Positions 24,285-32,780 of a stretch of 47,550 bases of DNA are shown here, one piece after another (positions within the stretch are counted from its first letter, which is position 1; every line of letters starts with the position of its first letter). The position numbers were made by a program, and so were the translations under genes. The notes beneath the pieces are model-generated. The model saw only the letters and a list, made by a program, of their open reading frames with translations. It had not been told where the DNA came from and ran no database searches. The DNA comes from Streptomyces lavendofoliae (GTDB lineage: Bacteria; Actinomycetota; Actinomycetes; Streptomycetales; Streptomycetaceae), in the NCBI RefSeq assembly GCF_014649735.1, contig NZ_BMTP01000027.1, positions 1 through 47,550 on the forward strand. Reading direction: 5' to 3'.

Positions 24285-25301
24285 ATGGTCCTTCGGCCGC
24301 CGGTGGAACCGATGCTGGCGCAGGCCCGCGACACAGTGCCCGCGCCGGGCGCGCTGCCTGGTGAGCTGCGGTTCCAGCCGAAGTTCGACGGCTACCGGGC
24401 GATCGTCTTCACCCCGTGGCCGGCGCCCGGCCCGCTGCTGCTGCAGTCCCGCCGCGGCAGCCTCCTGCAGAGCCGCTTCCCTGATCTTGTGGACGCGGAC
24501 GACCATCTGCCCGACGGCCTCGTTCTTGATGGCGAGCTGGTCGTGTGGGTGGAGGGGCAGATGTCGTTCGAGGCGCTTCAGCGGCGAGCCGTGTCCGGCG
24601 GCCGGACCGCCACCCGGCTCGCCCAGGAAATGCCGGCGCACTTCATCGCCTTCGACCTCCTCCAGCTCGACGGTCAGGAGCTGCTGCACGTCCCGTACGG
24701 CGAGCGGCGCGCACGGCTGGAGCAGCTGTTCACCGATCGCGGGCTGAGCGCTCCGTGGACTCTGTGCCCGGAGACGTCCGACCCGGCGACGGCGGGGGAG
24801 TGGCTGACGTCCTGGACGCAGGTGCCGGGCGTCGAAGGTCTGGTGATCCGGGGGAGTGGCCAGCGGTATCTGCCGGGGGTCCGCGCGCTGTACAAGGTGC
24901 GCCGACGGGACAGCACCGAAGCCGTGGTGGGCGCGATCACCGGCACCGTGCGGCGGCCGCAGACGCTCGTGCTGGGCCGCCTCGACGAGGCCGGGGTGCT
25001 CCGGCCGGTCGGGCGCAGTACGCCGCTGCGGCCGGACGCGGCGCGGGACCTGGCCGAGCGGCTGACACCGGCAGGGCCTGGTCACCCGTGGGAGGGCGTG
25101 CGTTTCACGACCTCCTGGGGGTCGCGGACGCCGCTTGACGTCGTGCTGGTCGAACCGGAGCTGGTCGCCGAGATCATGGTGGACACGGCGCAGGAGCGCG
25201 GCTGGTGGCGGCATCCGGTGCGCTTCGCGCGGGTTCGGCTGGACGTCGCGGTCACGGACGTCCAGCCCTTCGGCGCAGGCGCCGAGCCCGCCAGCGGCTG
25301 A
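24285..25301 (+). CDS. ATP-dependent DNA ligase, copy 1
   Basis: 338 residues from ATG 24285. Covalent nucleotidyltransferase motifs are all present: motif I PKFDGYRA (lysine at about residue 31 forms the AMP adduct), motif III LDGELVVW, motif IIIa HFIAFDLLQLDG, motif IV VEGLVIRG and motif V YKVRRRDSTEAVVG. An OB-fold follows (GHPWEGVRFTTSW). The size matches LigC/LigD-type ligase domains without polymerase or nuclease modules. Such enzymes seal nicks and support end joining or plasmid maintenance. It is over 90 percent identical by eye to 39087-40103, and both are followed by the RelE-like gene on the opposite strand, truncated here. Confidence 0.9.
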   Translation: MVLRPPVEPMLAQARDTVPAPGALPGELRFQPKFDGYRAIVFTPWPAPGPLLLQSRRGSLLQSRFPDLVDADDHLPDGLVLDGELVVWVEGQMSFEALQRRAVSGGRTATRLAQEMPAHFIAFDLLQLDGQELLHVPYGERRARLEQLFTDRGLSAPWTLCPETSDPATAGEWLTSWTQVPGVEGLVIRGSGQRYLPGVRALYKVRRRDSTEAVVGAITGTVRRPQTLVLGRLDEAGVLRPVGRSTPLRPDAARDLAERLTPAGPGHPWEGVRFTTSWGSRTPLDVVLVEPELVAEIMVDTAQERGWWRHPVRFARVRLDVAVTDVQPFGAGAEPASG

Positions 25302-25340
25302 CCGCCCCTGCCCTCCGCTTTCGACGCGGTCCGGGCAGCC

Positions 25341-25447
25341 TCACGGGCCGGTGAGGATGTCGTGCGTGCCGATGCGACGCCAGATGACGTGCTGCACGCC
25401 GGGGCGTATCGCCGGCCCGTAGTGCCAGGTCGCCCGTCCGTTGCCGT
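25341..25447 (-). pseudogene. 3' end of the RelE-like gene (truncated copy)
   Basis: Encodes NGNGRATWHYGPAIRPGVQH, then VIWRRIGTHDILTGP, almost identical to the last third of the protein at 40137-40433. Homology stops near 25447, so the toxin-like fold is incomplete. Confidence 0.7.
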
Positions 25448-25839
25448 TGTACATGGTGGCGGAGTCGGGTGCGGGCTGAATCGTTCGGCGTTGTTCAGCG
25501 GCCGGTCTGAAAAGCGGGTTCAGGTGCTCGAGGTGCGCCTCATCCGGGGGCACACGAGGATGTCGAAACTCATGGAGCCTTTTCTATCCTCACGTCCAGG
25601 CGTGGCGGCCCCCTGACGCTGTCGGCGAGGTTGCTCATCGGGCCGCTCACCGGCACGTCTTCCCGCTGCGCGCCCACGGAGTCCTGGGCGCCCACCCGGC
25701 GCCGGGTGGGCGCCGGGTGGGCGCTCGGGAGCGGCGGCCGGGGCGAGCAGTAGCCCGCCCGTCCTGTGGCCGCCGCGGCCGCGCCCCCTTGAACCGGTGG
25801 ATGGCCATGGGGGAGTGGGGGCGCCTGCGGGTCTGATTT
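25448..25839. other. Gene-free stretch with a terminator-like hairpin
   Basis: No gene is visible. At 25687-25714 the DNA GGCGCCCACCCGG / CCGGGTGGGCGCC forms a strong hairpin, probably the terminator of the minus-strand HNH gene. Confidence 0.5.
25687..25714 (-). terminator. Hairpin downstream of the HNH gene
   Basis: Near-perfect 28-bp palindrome about 125 bp beyond the HNH stop, on the 3' side of that gene. Confidence 0.5.
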
Positions 25840-26598
25840 CTACGGGACGGTGGTGTAGTGGACGACGGTCATCTGGCAGGGGCCGCCGGCGTAGACGTTG
25901 ATCGCGTCGATCTCGGCCTGGTCGGCGGTAAGGCCCCAGCGGAGCTTGGTCGCGGTCCACTCGGCCAGGTAGCGACAGGTCGCGCTCTGGGCGGGCGGCA
26001 TCCAGGTGGCCGGGTCCTGGTCGGCCTTCTGACGGTTCGTCCGCGCGGTGACCGCGACGAGGGAGGCGGCGGCGTCCTGGTCGTTCGCGTACGCCTCCCG
26101 CCGCGCCGGCGTCCAGGCGCTCGCGCCGGAGTCCCACGCTTCCGCGAGGGGGACCATGTGGTCGATGTCCAACTTCGCCGGGTCGGTGACCTCCTGCTCG
26201 TCGTAGTAGGAGAGCCACTCACCGCCGGAGAGTTTGCAGCCCGTGGCGACGGCCGGTGCCTCGGCCGCCTCGGCCAGGAGCACCTCCGCCCTCGTGTTGC
26301 AGCCGTCGGCCGGGTCCAGGCCGGCGTTCCAGTGCCGGAACTTGTCGCGGGTGTACCCGGCCCGGGACTCGTCGGCCACGGGGATCTGGCCGATGGCGTA
26401 GCTGAGCGGGAACGCCTGTGCGGCACCCGGAGCTGCGGAGGCGGTGGGTGTGGCAGGGGCGCGCAGAGCTGCGTGGGCGCTCAGGGCCGCGGCGGCGGTG
26501 GGGGTGCCCGCGGGGGTGGCGTGGGCGGAGATCGGGAGGGCGAGCGGGGTCAGGGCGAGGGAGAGCGCGGCCAGACCGCGCACCATGTTGGTGATCAC
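25840..26598 (-). CDS. Secreted HNH-type nuclease, intact copy
   Basis: 252 residues from GTG 26598 (ATG 26586 is also possible). A signal peptide (MITNMVRGLAALSLALTPLA, cleavage after SAHA) precedes an alanine-rich linker and an HNH domain: LDIDHMVPLAEAWDSGAS (His and Asp of the motif), REAYANDQDAAASLVAVTAR and TNRQKADQDPATWMPP. This pattern is the Streptomyces version of the GmrSD C-terminal/DUF1524-like HNH fold found in many exported nucleases. A damaged copy lies at 35022-35390. A role in nutrient DNA degradation or in competition is inference. Confidence 0.85.
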   Translation of the reverse strand: MITNMVRGLAALSLALTPLALPISAHATPAGTPTAAAALSAHAALRAPATPTASAAPGAAQAFPLSYAIGQIPVADESRAGYTRDKFRHWNAGLDPADGCNTRAEVLLAEAAEAPAVATGCKLSGGEWLSYYDEQEVTDPAKLDIDHMVPLAEAWDSGASAWTPARREAYANDQDAAASLVAVTARTNRQKADQDPATWMPPAQSATCRYLAEWTATKLRWGLTADQAEIDAINVYAGGPCQMTVVHYTTVP

Positions 26599-26887
26599 GG
26601 GTCAGGCATAGCGGCCCGGGCGGTGGTGACGTGGGGGAATCGGCTGCGGGTCGGCTGTCCGGGCGATCGGTTTCACCGGAGAAACGCTCCTGCCCACGGC
26701 GGCCGGTGGGAGTCGCCAGGCGAGGGCTTGCAGCCTTGGTGCTGGTCACTGTGGTGGGCGTGAGTTGCTTCCGTTGGTGAGTGTCCGTGCGCCGTGCGGG
26801 TGAGGATGGCCCGTCGTTGCTTCCGCCGGAGGTGAGATGCCCGTAGAACGCGGGGGTCGTGTAGCCCTGTGTCGAAGGACGTGTGTG

Positions 26888-27478
26888 ATGAGTCGAGGCC
26901 TGATCGTGGTGGATGTGCAGAACGACTTCTGCGAGGGAGGCAGTGTGCCTGTCGCGGGCGGTGCGCGGATCGCGGCGGCGGTCGCCGACCTCGTCGAGCG
27001 GAGCGCGGGTGGCGACTACCAGTACGTCGTGGCCACCCGGGACCACCACATCGACCCCGGGGGCCACTTCTCCCAGACTCCCGACTTCAAGGACAGCTTC
27101 CCCGTTCACTGCGTGGTGGGCGGCGAGGGCGGCGAGTTCCACCCCAACTTCGCCCCCGCCGTCGGCGCAGGCAAGATCGACGCGGTCTTCTACAAGGGCG
27201 CCCACAGCGCCTCCAAGAGCGGCTTCGAAGGGGCCGACGAGCAGGGCACTTCCCTGGCGGACTGGCTGCGTGAACGCGCAGTGGAGGACGTCGACGTGGT
27301 GGGCATCGCCACCGACCACTGCGTCCGGGCGACCGCGCTGGATGCCGTGAAGGCTGGCTTCCGCGCTCGCGTGCTCCTGGACTACTGCGTCGGCGTCGCC
27401 CCTGACACCACAGCCACCACCCTGAAGGACTTCCAGCAGGCCGGCGTCGCTGTATCCGGTGCCGTCACCGCGCAGTAG
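26888..27478 (+). CDS. pncA: Nicotinamidase/isochorismatase-family hydrolase, intact copy
   Basis: 196 residues from ATG 26888. The PncA catalytic triad is in place: Asp9 in VVDVQNDF, Lys in VFYKGAHS and Cys in ATDHCVRATA. The metal-binding segment RDHHIDPGGHF and the SFPVHCVVG segment are present. The expected reaction is nicotinamide to nicotinate plus ammonia for NAD salvage. It is divergent from the HNH gene. A copy with an internal deletion lies at 34227-34593, on the far side of the five-gene biosynthetic cluster. Confidence 0.9.
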   Translation: MSRGLIVVDVQNDFCEGGSVPVAGGARIAAAVADLVERSAGGDYQYVVATRDHHIDPGGHFSQTPDFKDSFPVHCVVGGEGGEFHPNFAPAVGAGKIDAVFYKGAHSASKSGFEGADEQGTSLADWLRERAVEDVDVVGIATDHCVRATALDAVKAGFRARVLLDYCVGVAPDTTATTLKDFQQAGVAVSGAVTAQ

Positions 27479-27667
27479 TCCCGGCAGGCCCTGGGGAAGC
27501 CAGGTCAAGGTCGGTGCTGCCATGTCCGCGCGGTCGGCGTTCGCGGGCGAACGTCACTCTCGCCGGGTTGGTAGGGCAGTCTGCGGTGCCCTGCGCCGGG
27601 ATCTCGCGCTAGCCGTTGTCCACGGTGAGCTGCCGGCGCATCGTCGTTGCTCGTTATTGGCGGGCGG

Positions 27668-28669
27668 TTACTGGGCGAGTATGTGGCCGTCGTGGGGGCG
27701 GTGGTCGCGGGAGCGGCGTAGGTCGGTGGTGACGTAGGTGCGTTGCAGCCAGCGGTCTGCGCCGTCGTAGCGGGGGTGGAAGGCGGTGCGTCCGTGGACG
27801 GTGACGCGGTTGTCGAGGATGACCAGGTCGCCGGGGGTCAGGTGCAGGGTGTGGGCGGTCGCCTCGCAGGCGTGGCCGAATTCGGTCAGGGCTGTGGCGG
27901 CCCGGGGGGTGAGCGGGGTGGTGACGAGTTGGGCCATGCGTATGTCGGGGTCCTCGACGGCTCCGGAGAGCACCGCTCGGGGCTTGGCGTCCGGCTCACT
28001 GGCGGCGGGGCCGAAGGAGGGGGGTGGGGCGGTGCGGAATTCCGGTGTGAACAGGGCCTGGCGGCTGGCAGGGGTGAGGTGTGGCAGTGCCTGGCGGATG
28101 CCGGCGATGCGCATGCCGGCACGTCGGTCGTGGTCGGCGCGCAGGCACAGGAAGATCACGTAGTCGGGCGGGTGGGGGTGGAAGCCGTTCTCGGTGTGGA
28201 AGGACAGCGGAACCGATCCGGCGTTGCCGTGGAAGGTCTCCTGGCCGGGCACGGGTACGACGTCCTGTACGAGGGCGCCGGATTTCTCCGCGAGGTAGGC
28301 GATGGGCTCTCCGAGTCCGCAGGCCACCATGGTGAGCACCGCGGAAGCAATGGTGGCCTGGCGCTGGACCGAGCCCGGTTTGTCTGGTGTGGGGGGCAGG
28401 GCCTCCTGCCCGGTGGGCAGTCCGGTGATGACCAGGGTGCCCGTCGGGCCGGAATGCCTTCGAAACCGGCGCACCTGGCGACGCAGTTGTAGGGGAAGGT
28501 CCTCCCAGGCGTCGCGGGCGCGCTCCACCCACTCGGGGCTGTCGACCTGGTCGTCCTCACCGGTGCACAGGGTGCGGGCCAGTCGCTCACACGCGTCGGT
28601 GTCGGCCGGGTCGAGTTCCCGGCGGGCGACGCCGCTGCTGGGGGTGTTGTCAGGTGTTGTCTCGGCCAT
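27668..28669 (-). CDS. Fe(II)/2-oxoglutarate oxygenase of the clavaminate synthase/AsnO type
   Basis: 333 residues from ATG 28669, with GGAG 6 bp upstream. The facial triad is clear: SFHTENGFHPH gives His158 and Glu160, and the distal histidine is in NRVTVHGRTAF. The 2-oxoglutarate-binding arginine is in GADRWLQRTYV. These are hallmarks of the VioC/AsnO/clavaminate synthase branch, which typically hydroxylates the beta or gamma carbon of free amino acids such as Asn or Arg. It lies 35 bp downstream of 28705-29829 on the same strand, so the two form one transcript. The substrate cannot be read from the sequence. Confidence 0.85.
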   Translation of the reverse strand: MAETTPDNTPSSGVARRELDPADTDACERLARTLCTGEDDQVDSPEWVERARDAWEDLPLQLRRQVRRFRRHSGPTGTLVITGLPTGQEALPPTPDKPGSVQRQATIASAVLTMVACGLGEPIAYLAEKSGALVQDVVPVPGQETFHGNAGSVPLSFHTENGFHPHPPDYVIFLCLRADHDRRAGMRIAGIRQALPHLTPASRQALFTPEFRTAPPPSFGPAASEPDAKPRAVLSGAVEDPDIRMAQLVTTPLTPRAATALTEFGHACEATAHTLHLTPGDLVILDNRVTVHGRTAFHPRYDGADRWLQRTYVTTDLRRSRDHRPHDGHILAQ

Positions 28670-28704
28670 CGAAGTCTCCTGCCGGGGTGGGCTAACACGA
28701 GGGC

Positions 28705-29829
28705 TCACGCGTGGCGCAGGCCGGCTACGGCGTCGGCGACGTAGTGGTCCCCGAATCGGATCAGGGGGGCGTACTGGGCGGCGCGGCGGTGCCGCATGAG
28801 CCGCAGTTCGGCGACGGCGTTGTCGGGGCCTTCGGGTCTCTGGGCGATGGAACGGTCCAGGTGCACCAACGAGTACGCGAGGGTGACGTGCCGTTCACCG
28901 TCGACGATGTCGGCTTCCAGGAGGTCGCCCCGCGCCTCGGCCAGTTCCGGGGCGCGGGCCGCCAGGCGCTCGTAGGTGTCGGGAACGACGGACAGCAGGT
29001 CCCTCATCGCCGCCCGGAACAGTTTGTATCCGCGGTGCTGGCGGCCGCTCAAGGGGATGTCCACCGAGGGGGGCGCCATGGTGTGGCGTATCGCCGCCAT
29101 GTAGTAGTCGGCCGGGATCGTGCTGGCGTGGGTCATGGCCGCCGGGAAACCCCGCACGTACACCGTGGCGTCTGCCAGCTTCAGCAGCGCGGCGTCGCTG
29201 TCGCCGTTACGCAGATGGCCGGCGGCGTCGGCCACGGCGACCGCGGCGCAGACGTTGAACAGGACATGGACCTGGTGACCGATGAGCCACCGAGCGCTCC
29301 ACACCTCCTCCAACGACGCCCCCGCACCGGGCTCGGGACCGGCGACCGGCGGGTCGAGGTCACGGTCGGTGCCCGCTGTCGCGCCGGTGAGGTCGAGGAC
29401 CGCCTGACGCATCCCGGCCATCTCCAGTGCCAGGTCGCCGCCCGACAGCGGAGCATCACACAGGTCCTCCAGAGCGCGGTGGATGACCAGGACGCCGTGC
29501 AGGGCGGCCTGCTGATCGGACAGCTCTTCCTCACGGACCCGGAAGAACGACTGGCTGACCGACTGGGCGGGTAGTCCCTCGCCGGCCACGGCCGGAGCCT
29601 GATCCGACAGGGCAGCCGCCAACCTCCCGGCAGCTGCGGTGGCCTGTCGCAGCGCAAGGGCCCGCTCGCGGGGTCTGGCATGGGTCGACACCCCGGCCAG
29701 CACCCGTACGGTCCGCCTTGCCTCGACCTCGACCCGCAGGCCCAACGCAGGGGCGGGCCGCCCGCCTCGGGGCTCGCGAAAGACAGCGACAGCAGGATGC
29801 CCGGCAACCGGTGATAAGCCCATAGTCAC
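28705..29829 (-). CDS. Helical protein, possibly a histidine-ligated heme oxygenase (PrnB/TDO-like superfamily)
   Basis: 374 residues from GTG 29829 (ATG 29823 follows in frame); the ribosome binding site is weak. Mostly alpha-helical. The stretch FPAAMTHASTIPADYY, AIRHTMAPP, IPLSGRQHRGY, then GERHVTLAYSLVHLDR and YAPLIRFGD recalls the IRPxMxPPxxxLSGxxH pattern I associate with heme-dependent oxygenases of the tryptophan dioxygenase/PrnB superfamily. His in SGRQH or GERH would be heme-ligand candidates. This is pattern memory only; I could not place the family with certainty. It is co-transcribed with the 2-oxoglutarate oxygenase and divergent from the FAD oxidase. Confidence 0.5.
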   Translation of the reverse strand: MTMGLSPVAGHPAVAVFREPRGGRPAPALGLRVEVEARRTVRVLAGVSTHARPRERALALRQATAAAGRLAAALSDQAPAVAGEGLPAQSVSQSFFRVREEELSDQQAALHGVLVIHRALEDLCDAPLSGGDLALEMAGMRQAVLDLTGATAGTDRDLDPPVAGPEPGAGASLEEVWSARWLIGHQVHVLFNVCAAVAVADAAGHLRNGDSDAALLKLADATVYVRGFPAAMTHASTIPADYYMAAIRHTMAPPSVDIPLSGRQHRGYKLFRAAMRDLLSVVPDTYERLAARAPELAEARGDLLEADIVDGERHVTLAYSLVHLDRSIAQRPEGPDNAVAELRLMRHRRAAQYAPLIRFGDHYVADAVAGLRHA

Positions 29830-30085
29830 AGTAATTCGCCATGAGCCTTTCCCCCGAAACCCTGATCTGCGCCATTCTCAGGCGCCGCCATGGTGCACCG
29901 GCTGATGGACGACGGTGGGGTGCCCTCATGACCGCCGGCGTCAAGAGCGCGCGGACGGCCAGCCCGCAGGATGGTTTGACCAAAATCGCGGTACCGCATT
30001 GAGTCGATCGACGTGACGCTCGGTCTGTGCAGTTGCCTCCTGGACCGAGGCTCAACGCTCGCACGCGGCAGACGGGGGCAATCTG
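29830..30085. promoter_or_regulatory. Shared divergent promoter region of the five-gene cluster
   Basis: The 256 bp between the two divergent operons must hold both promoters. No coding frame fits its length. Part of the right side (around 29990-30010) is AT-richer. No operator palindrome was recognised. Confidence 0.5.
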
Positions 30086-31543
30086 GTGGGGCAGGACGTG
30101 GTCAGCGCGGATGTCGTGGTGGTCGGGGACGGGGTGCTGGGACGCTCGATCGCTTACGCGCTCGCTTCGGCGGACCGGGGGGTCAGGGTCGTCCTGTGTG
30201 GCCGCTCGGGGCCCGGGGCGTCACCGGCGGCCGGGGCGATGCTCGGCGTGCTGGGCGAGGTCACCCCGGCCTCGTTGGACAAACCCCACAACGCGCTGAG
30301 GCTCCAGATGGCCATCGAGGCGGCCGGCCGTTGGCCGTCATGGCGCGACGCCGTCCGACGGCACGCCGCAGCCGCCGCCCCAGCGAGCGACGGATACGGC
30401 AAAGGAACCTTCATGCTCCTCAATGCCGTCTCCGCACCCTTGGACGAACGCGCCTTCGCGGCCGTGCGGACCGCCGGCCAGAAGCACGGGCTGCCGGTGG
30501 AGGACATCGACCCCACAGATATTCCCGCATACCGCCCGCTGGACAACGACCGCGCACTGCGGGCACTGCACCTGCCCGAGGAAGGCTTCCTGGACGCCCG
30601 GCGCTGGCTGGCCACCTTGGACGCGGCCCTGGACGCTCTGCCCAACGCGACCCGGACCGGCAACGCACGCCTGACCACCACCGCCCGCGGATACGCCATA
30701 CATACTGCCGAGGCAGTACGCACCGCTCGCATGGCGGTCATCGCGGCCGGAGCCTGGACCTCCTCGCTGATCAGCGAACTCGCCCCGGACATACACCTCC
30801 TACCAGTGCTGTCGGTCGAAGGCACCGCGCTCACCATCGGCGCCCCCACCCCGCTGCCGGCGGTGCTGCGTACACCAAATCGTGCGTACGCCTGCGGCCT
30901 GCACACCGTCCCTCAAGCCGACGGCGCCTGGTACGTCGGAGCATCCGCCGCACCCGCACTGGGCCCCGGCTCCGCCCCCACGGCCGGAGGTCTGCGGTTC
31001 CTCCTCGACGCGGCACTGGGACAGCTCCACCACCACCTGGCCACATCCGCCGTGCACCAGGTGCACCACGGCAACCGGCCCATCGGCCTCGACGGCCACC
31101 CGCTGCTCGGACCCACCGCCCGGCCCGGCCTGTGGGTGGCCACCGGCACCCACCGCGACGGCCTGCACACATCCCCGCTCATCGCCCAGGAACTCGCCAA
31201 GGCGATCCTGGGCGAGCGCCCCAGTTCATGGCTGGCCCCCTGGCGCCCCGACCGGATCCTGATCAATGACTGGAGCGTCGAAGACGCCGTCCGGGAAGCC
31301 GCAGTGCACCACCATGCCCTGACAGCGGAGTCCCGGATGCGCCCACCGCTGACCGGAAGCTGGCCCGATGCGCTGGAGCAGGCGTACCGGCACCACATGA
31401 ACGAGGTCTATGCATCTATGCCAGAGGGCTATGTCCTGCCGCCCGACCTGGCCCCGCTCGGCTACGAACACCAGGAAGCCCTCGCGGCCCTGGCCCGCAG
31501 CTACGTCGACCGCTCCCACAAGGGGGACGCAAGCGTCGGGTGA
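30086..31543 (+). CDS. FAD-dependent amine/glycine oxidase-like protein with C-terminal extension
   Basis: 485 residues from GTG 30086 with GGGGG upstream. The N-terminal Rossmann motif VVVVGDGVLGRSIAYALA binds FAD. ASPAAGAMLGVLGE follows, and the DAO-family closing motif NRPIGLDGHPLLGP is at about residue 330, as in ThiO/glycine oxidase. Enzymes of this group oxidise a primary or secondary amine to an imine. About 100 extra residues follow the DAO domain (INDWSVEDAVREAAVHHHAL to the end), with no recognised family. First gene of the rightward arm of the cluster; 256 bp separate it from the ATP-grasp gene. Confidence 0.8.
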   Translation: MGQDVVSADVVVVGDGVLGRSIAYALASADRGVRVVLCGRSGPGASPAAGAMLGVLGEVTPASLDKPHNALRLQMAIEAAGRWPSWRDAVRRHAAAAAPASDGYGKGTFMLLNAVSAPLDERAFAAVRTAGQKHGLPVEDIDPTDIPAYRPLDNDRALRALHLPEEGFLDARRWLATLDAALDALPNATRTGNARLTTTARGYAIHTAEAVRTARMAVIAAGAWTSSLISELAPDIHLLPVLSVEGTALTIGAPTPLPAVLRTPNRAYACGLHTVPQADGAWYVGASAAPALGPGSAPTAGGLRFLLDAALGQLHHHLATSAVHQVHHGNRPIGLDGHPLLGPTARPGLWVATGTHRDGLHTSPLIAQELAKAILGERPSSWLAPWRPDRILINDWSVEDAVREAAVHHHALTAESRMRPPLTGSWPDALEQAYRHHMNEVYASMPEGYVLPPDLAPLGYEHQEALAALARSYVDRSHKGDASVG

Positions 31544-31799
31544 CTACCCACTGAGAGCCGACTGCTGAGACGTACGCCTCGCTGGGCGGCGCGCCGACTG
31601 AACCCGGGCTGGTACCTGCGCGGGGCGAACGCCTTGCCGACGTGGACGGAGGGAGTCGACGTCGTCGCCCTGACCCGCCTCGTGTGGCTGGTCTGGGGCG
31701 GGCGCCCTGTCTCGTGACTGGTCGTGTTATTTGCCGCCGTATGGGGGAGCTCTCTGTCTGCGGCGTCTTGCCCATCGCTGAATTGAGGAGTGTGCCCGC
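31544..31799. other. Gap between FAD oxidase and ATP-grasp genes
   Basis: A 256-bp gap with no gene of its own. It is long for an operon internal gap and may hold a second promoter. Confidence 0.4.
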
Positions 31800-32780
31800 G
31801 TGCGTGTGGCCTTACTGATCGGCACCCTGACCGAACTCGACAGCTGTCATGCCTTGTACGCCAACACACTCGTGGCGGGCGGGCACGAGGTATGGATCGG
31901 GTCGATCAACAGTCTGACCGGAGCGGGGCAGGAGGTCCTGGTGGCCGCCGGGAGGGTGGACGGCCCGGTCAAAGCCTACGAGCCGTATCCGGGGATGCCC
32001 GAACGGCGTGGTTTCGAGGACATCGACGTCGTGTGGGTGCTCAACTACCCGCAGCCCTCGGTGGAGACAGAGGCGTGGCAGCTGCTGTGGCGGCTGAACC
32101 AGCATGTGCGGTTCGTCAATGATGTGACCGGGATCCTGATGCTGGGCAGCAAGACCAACCTGTCCGTGGTGGTGCCGCCCGAGCACCTGCCGCGCACCCT
32201 GGTCTCCAACTCCTTCGACGAACTCTGGACGGCATACCAACAGGACCCCGATGCCACGTGGCTGGTCAAACCCCCGGACGCGGACGCGGGCGCCGACGTC
32301 TATCTGCTCGAGCCGGGATCGAGCAACAACCGGGTGCTGCTGCAGTCCATGACAGGAAACACGGCGGTCACCGACCTGCTCACCAAAGGCGGCCTGATGG
32401 GCTTCCGCGACCGCTACTGCATCCTCCAGGAGTACGTACCGCACAGTGAGGAGAAGCGCGTCATCCTCGCCGCCGGCAGGCCCGCGGCCCAACAGGCCCA
32501 CCGGCTCGCAACCGACGAGCACCGGGGCAACACGGCCCACCGCGCCCACTGCTCCGACACCTCGCTGAGCGCTGATGAACGGCGACTGTGTGAGCACATC
32601 GGGGAACGCCTGCTGCGCCACGGCATCCGGTTCGCCGGCATCGATCTCGCCTACCCGTACGTCTTCGAGTTCAATGTGGTCAACCCCGGCGGCCTCGACG
32701 AACGCCTCGCGCTCGGCCTTCCCGACCGCAGCCCTGAGGTCATCGAAGACCTGCTTCACTCATGCGGGAGCGCCCGGTGA
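31800..32780 (+). CDS. ATP-grasp ligase (glutathione synthetase-like)
   Basis: 326 residues from GTG 31800, with GAGGAG about 10 bp upstream. The N-terminal Rossmann-like half (VALLIGTLTELDSCHALYAN, then FEDIDVVWVLNYPQP) and the ATP-grasp half (WLVKPPDADAGADVYLL, ILQEYVPHSEEKRVI, GIDLAYPYVFEFNVVNPGG) match GshB-type enzymes; the last motif holds the Mg-binding Glu and Asn. Such stand-alone ligases activate a carboxylate as acyl phosphate and join an amine, often making an unusual peptide or amide. The stop overlaps the start of the M20 gene (GTGA). In this cluster it is the only bond-forming enzyme. Confidence 0.82.
   Translation: MRVALLIGTLTELDSCHALYANTLVAGGHEVWIGSINSLTGAGQEVLVAAGRVDGPVKAYEPYPGMPERRGFEDIDVVWVLNYPQPSVETEAWQLLWRLNQHVRFVNDVTGILMLGSKTNLSVVVPPEHLPRTLVSNSFDELWTAYQQDPDATWLVKPPDADAGADVYLLEPGSSNNRVLLQSMTGNTAVTDLLTKGGLMGFRDRYCILQEYVPHSEEKRVILAAGRPAAQQAHRLATDEHRGNTAHRAHCSDTSLSADERRLCEHIGERLLRHGIRFAGIDLAYPYVFEFNVVNPGGLDERLALGLPDRSPEVIEDLLHSCGSAR

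Noticed and set aside
23979..25214. Minus-strand 411-codon frame opposite DNA ligase copy 1
   Set aside because: His/Arg/Pro-rich shadow repeated at ligase copy 2 (38976-40016); it exists only because the ligase codons are GC-rich.
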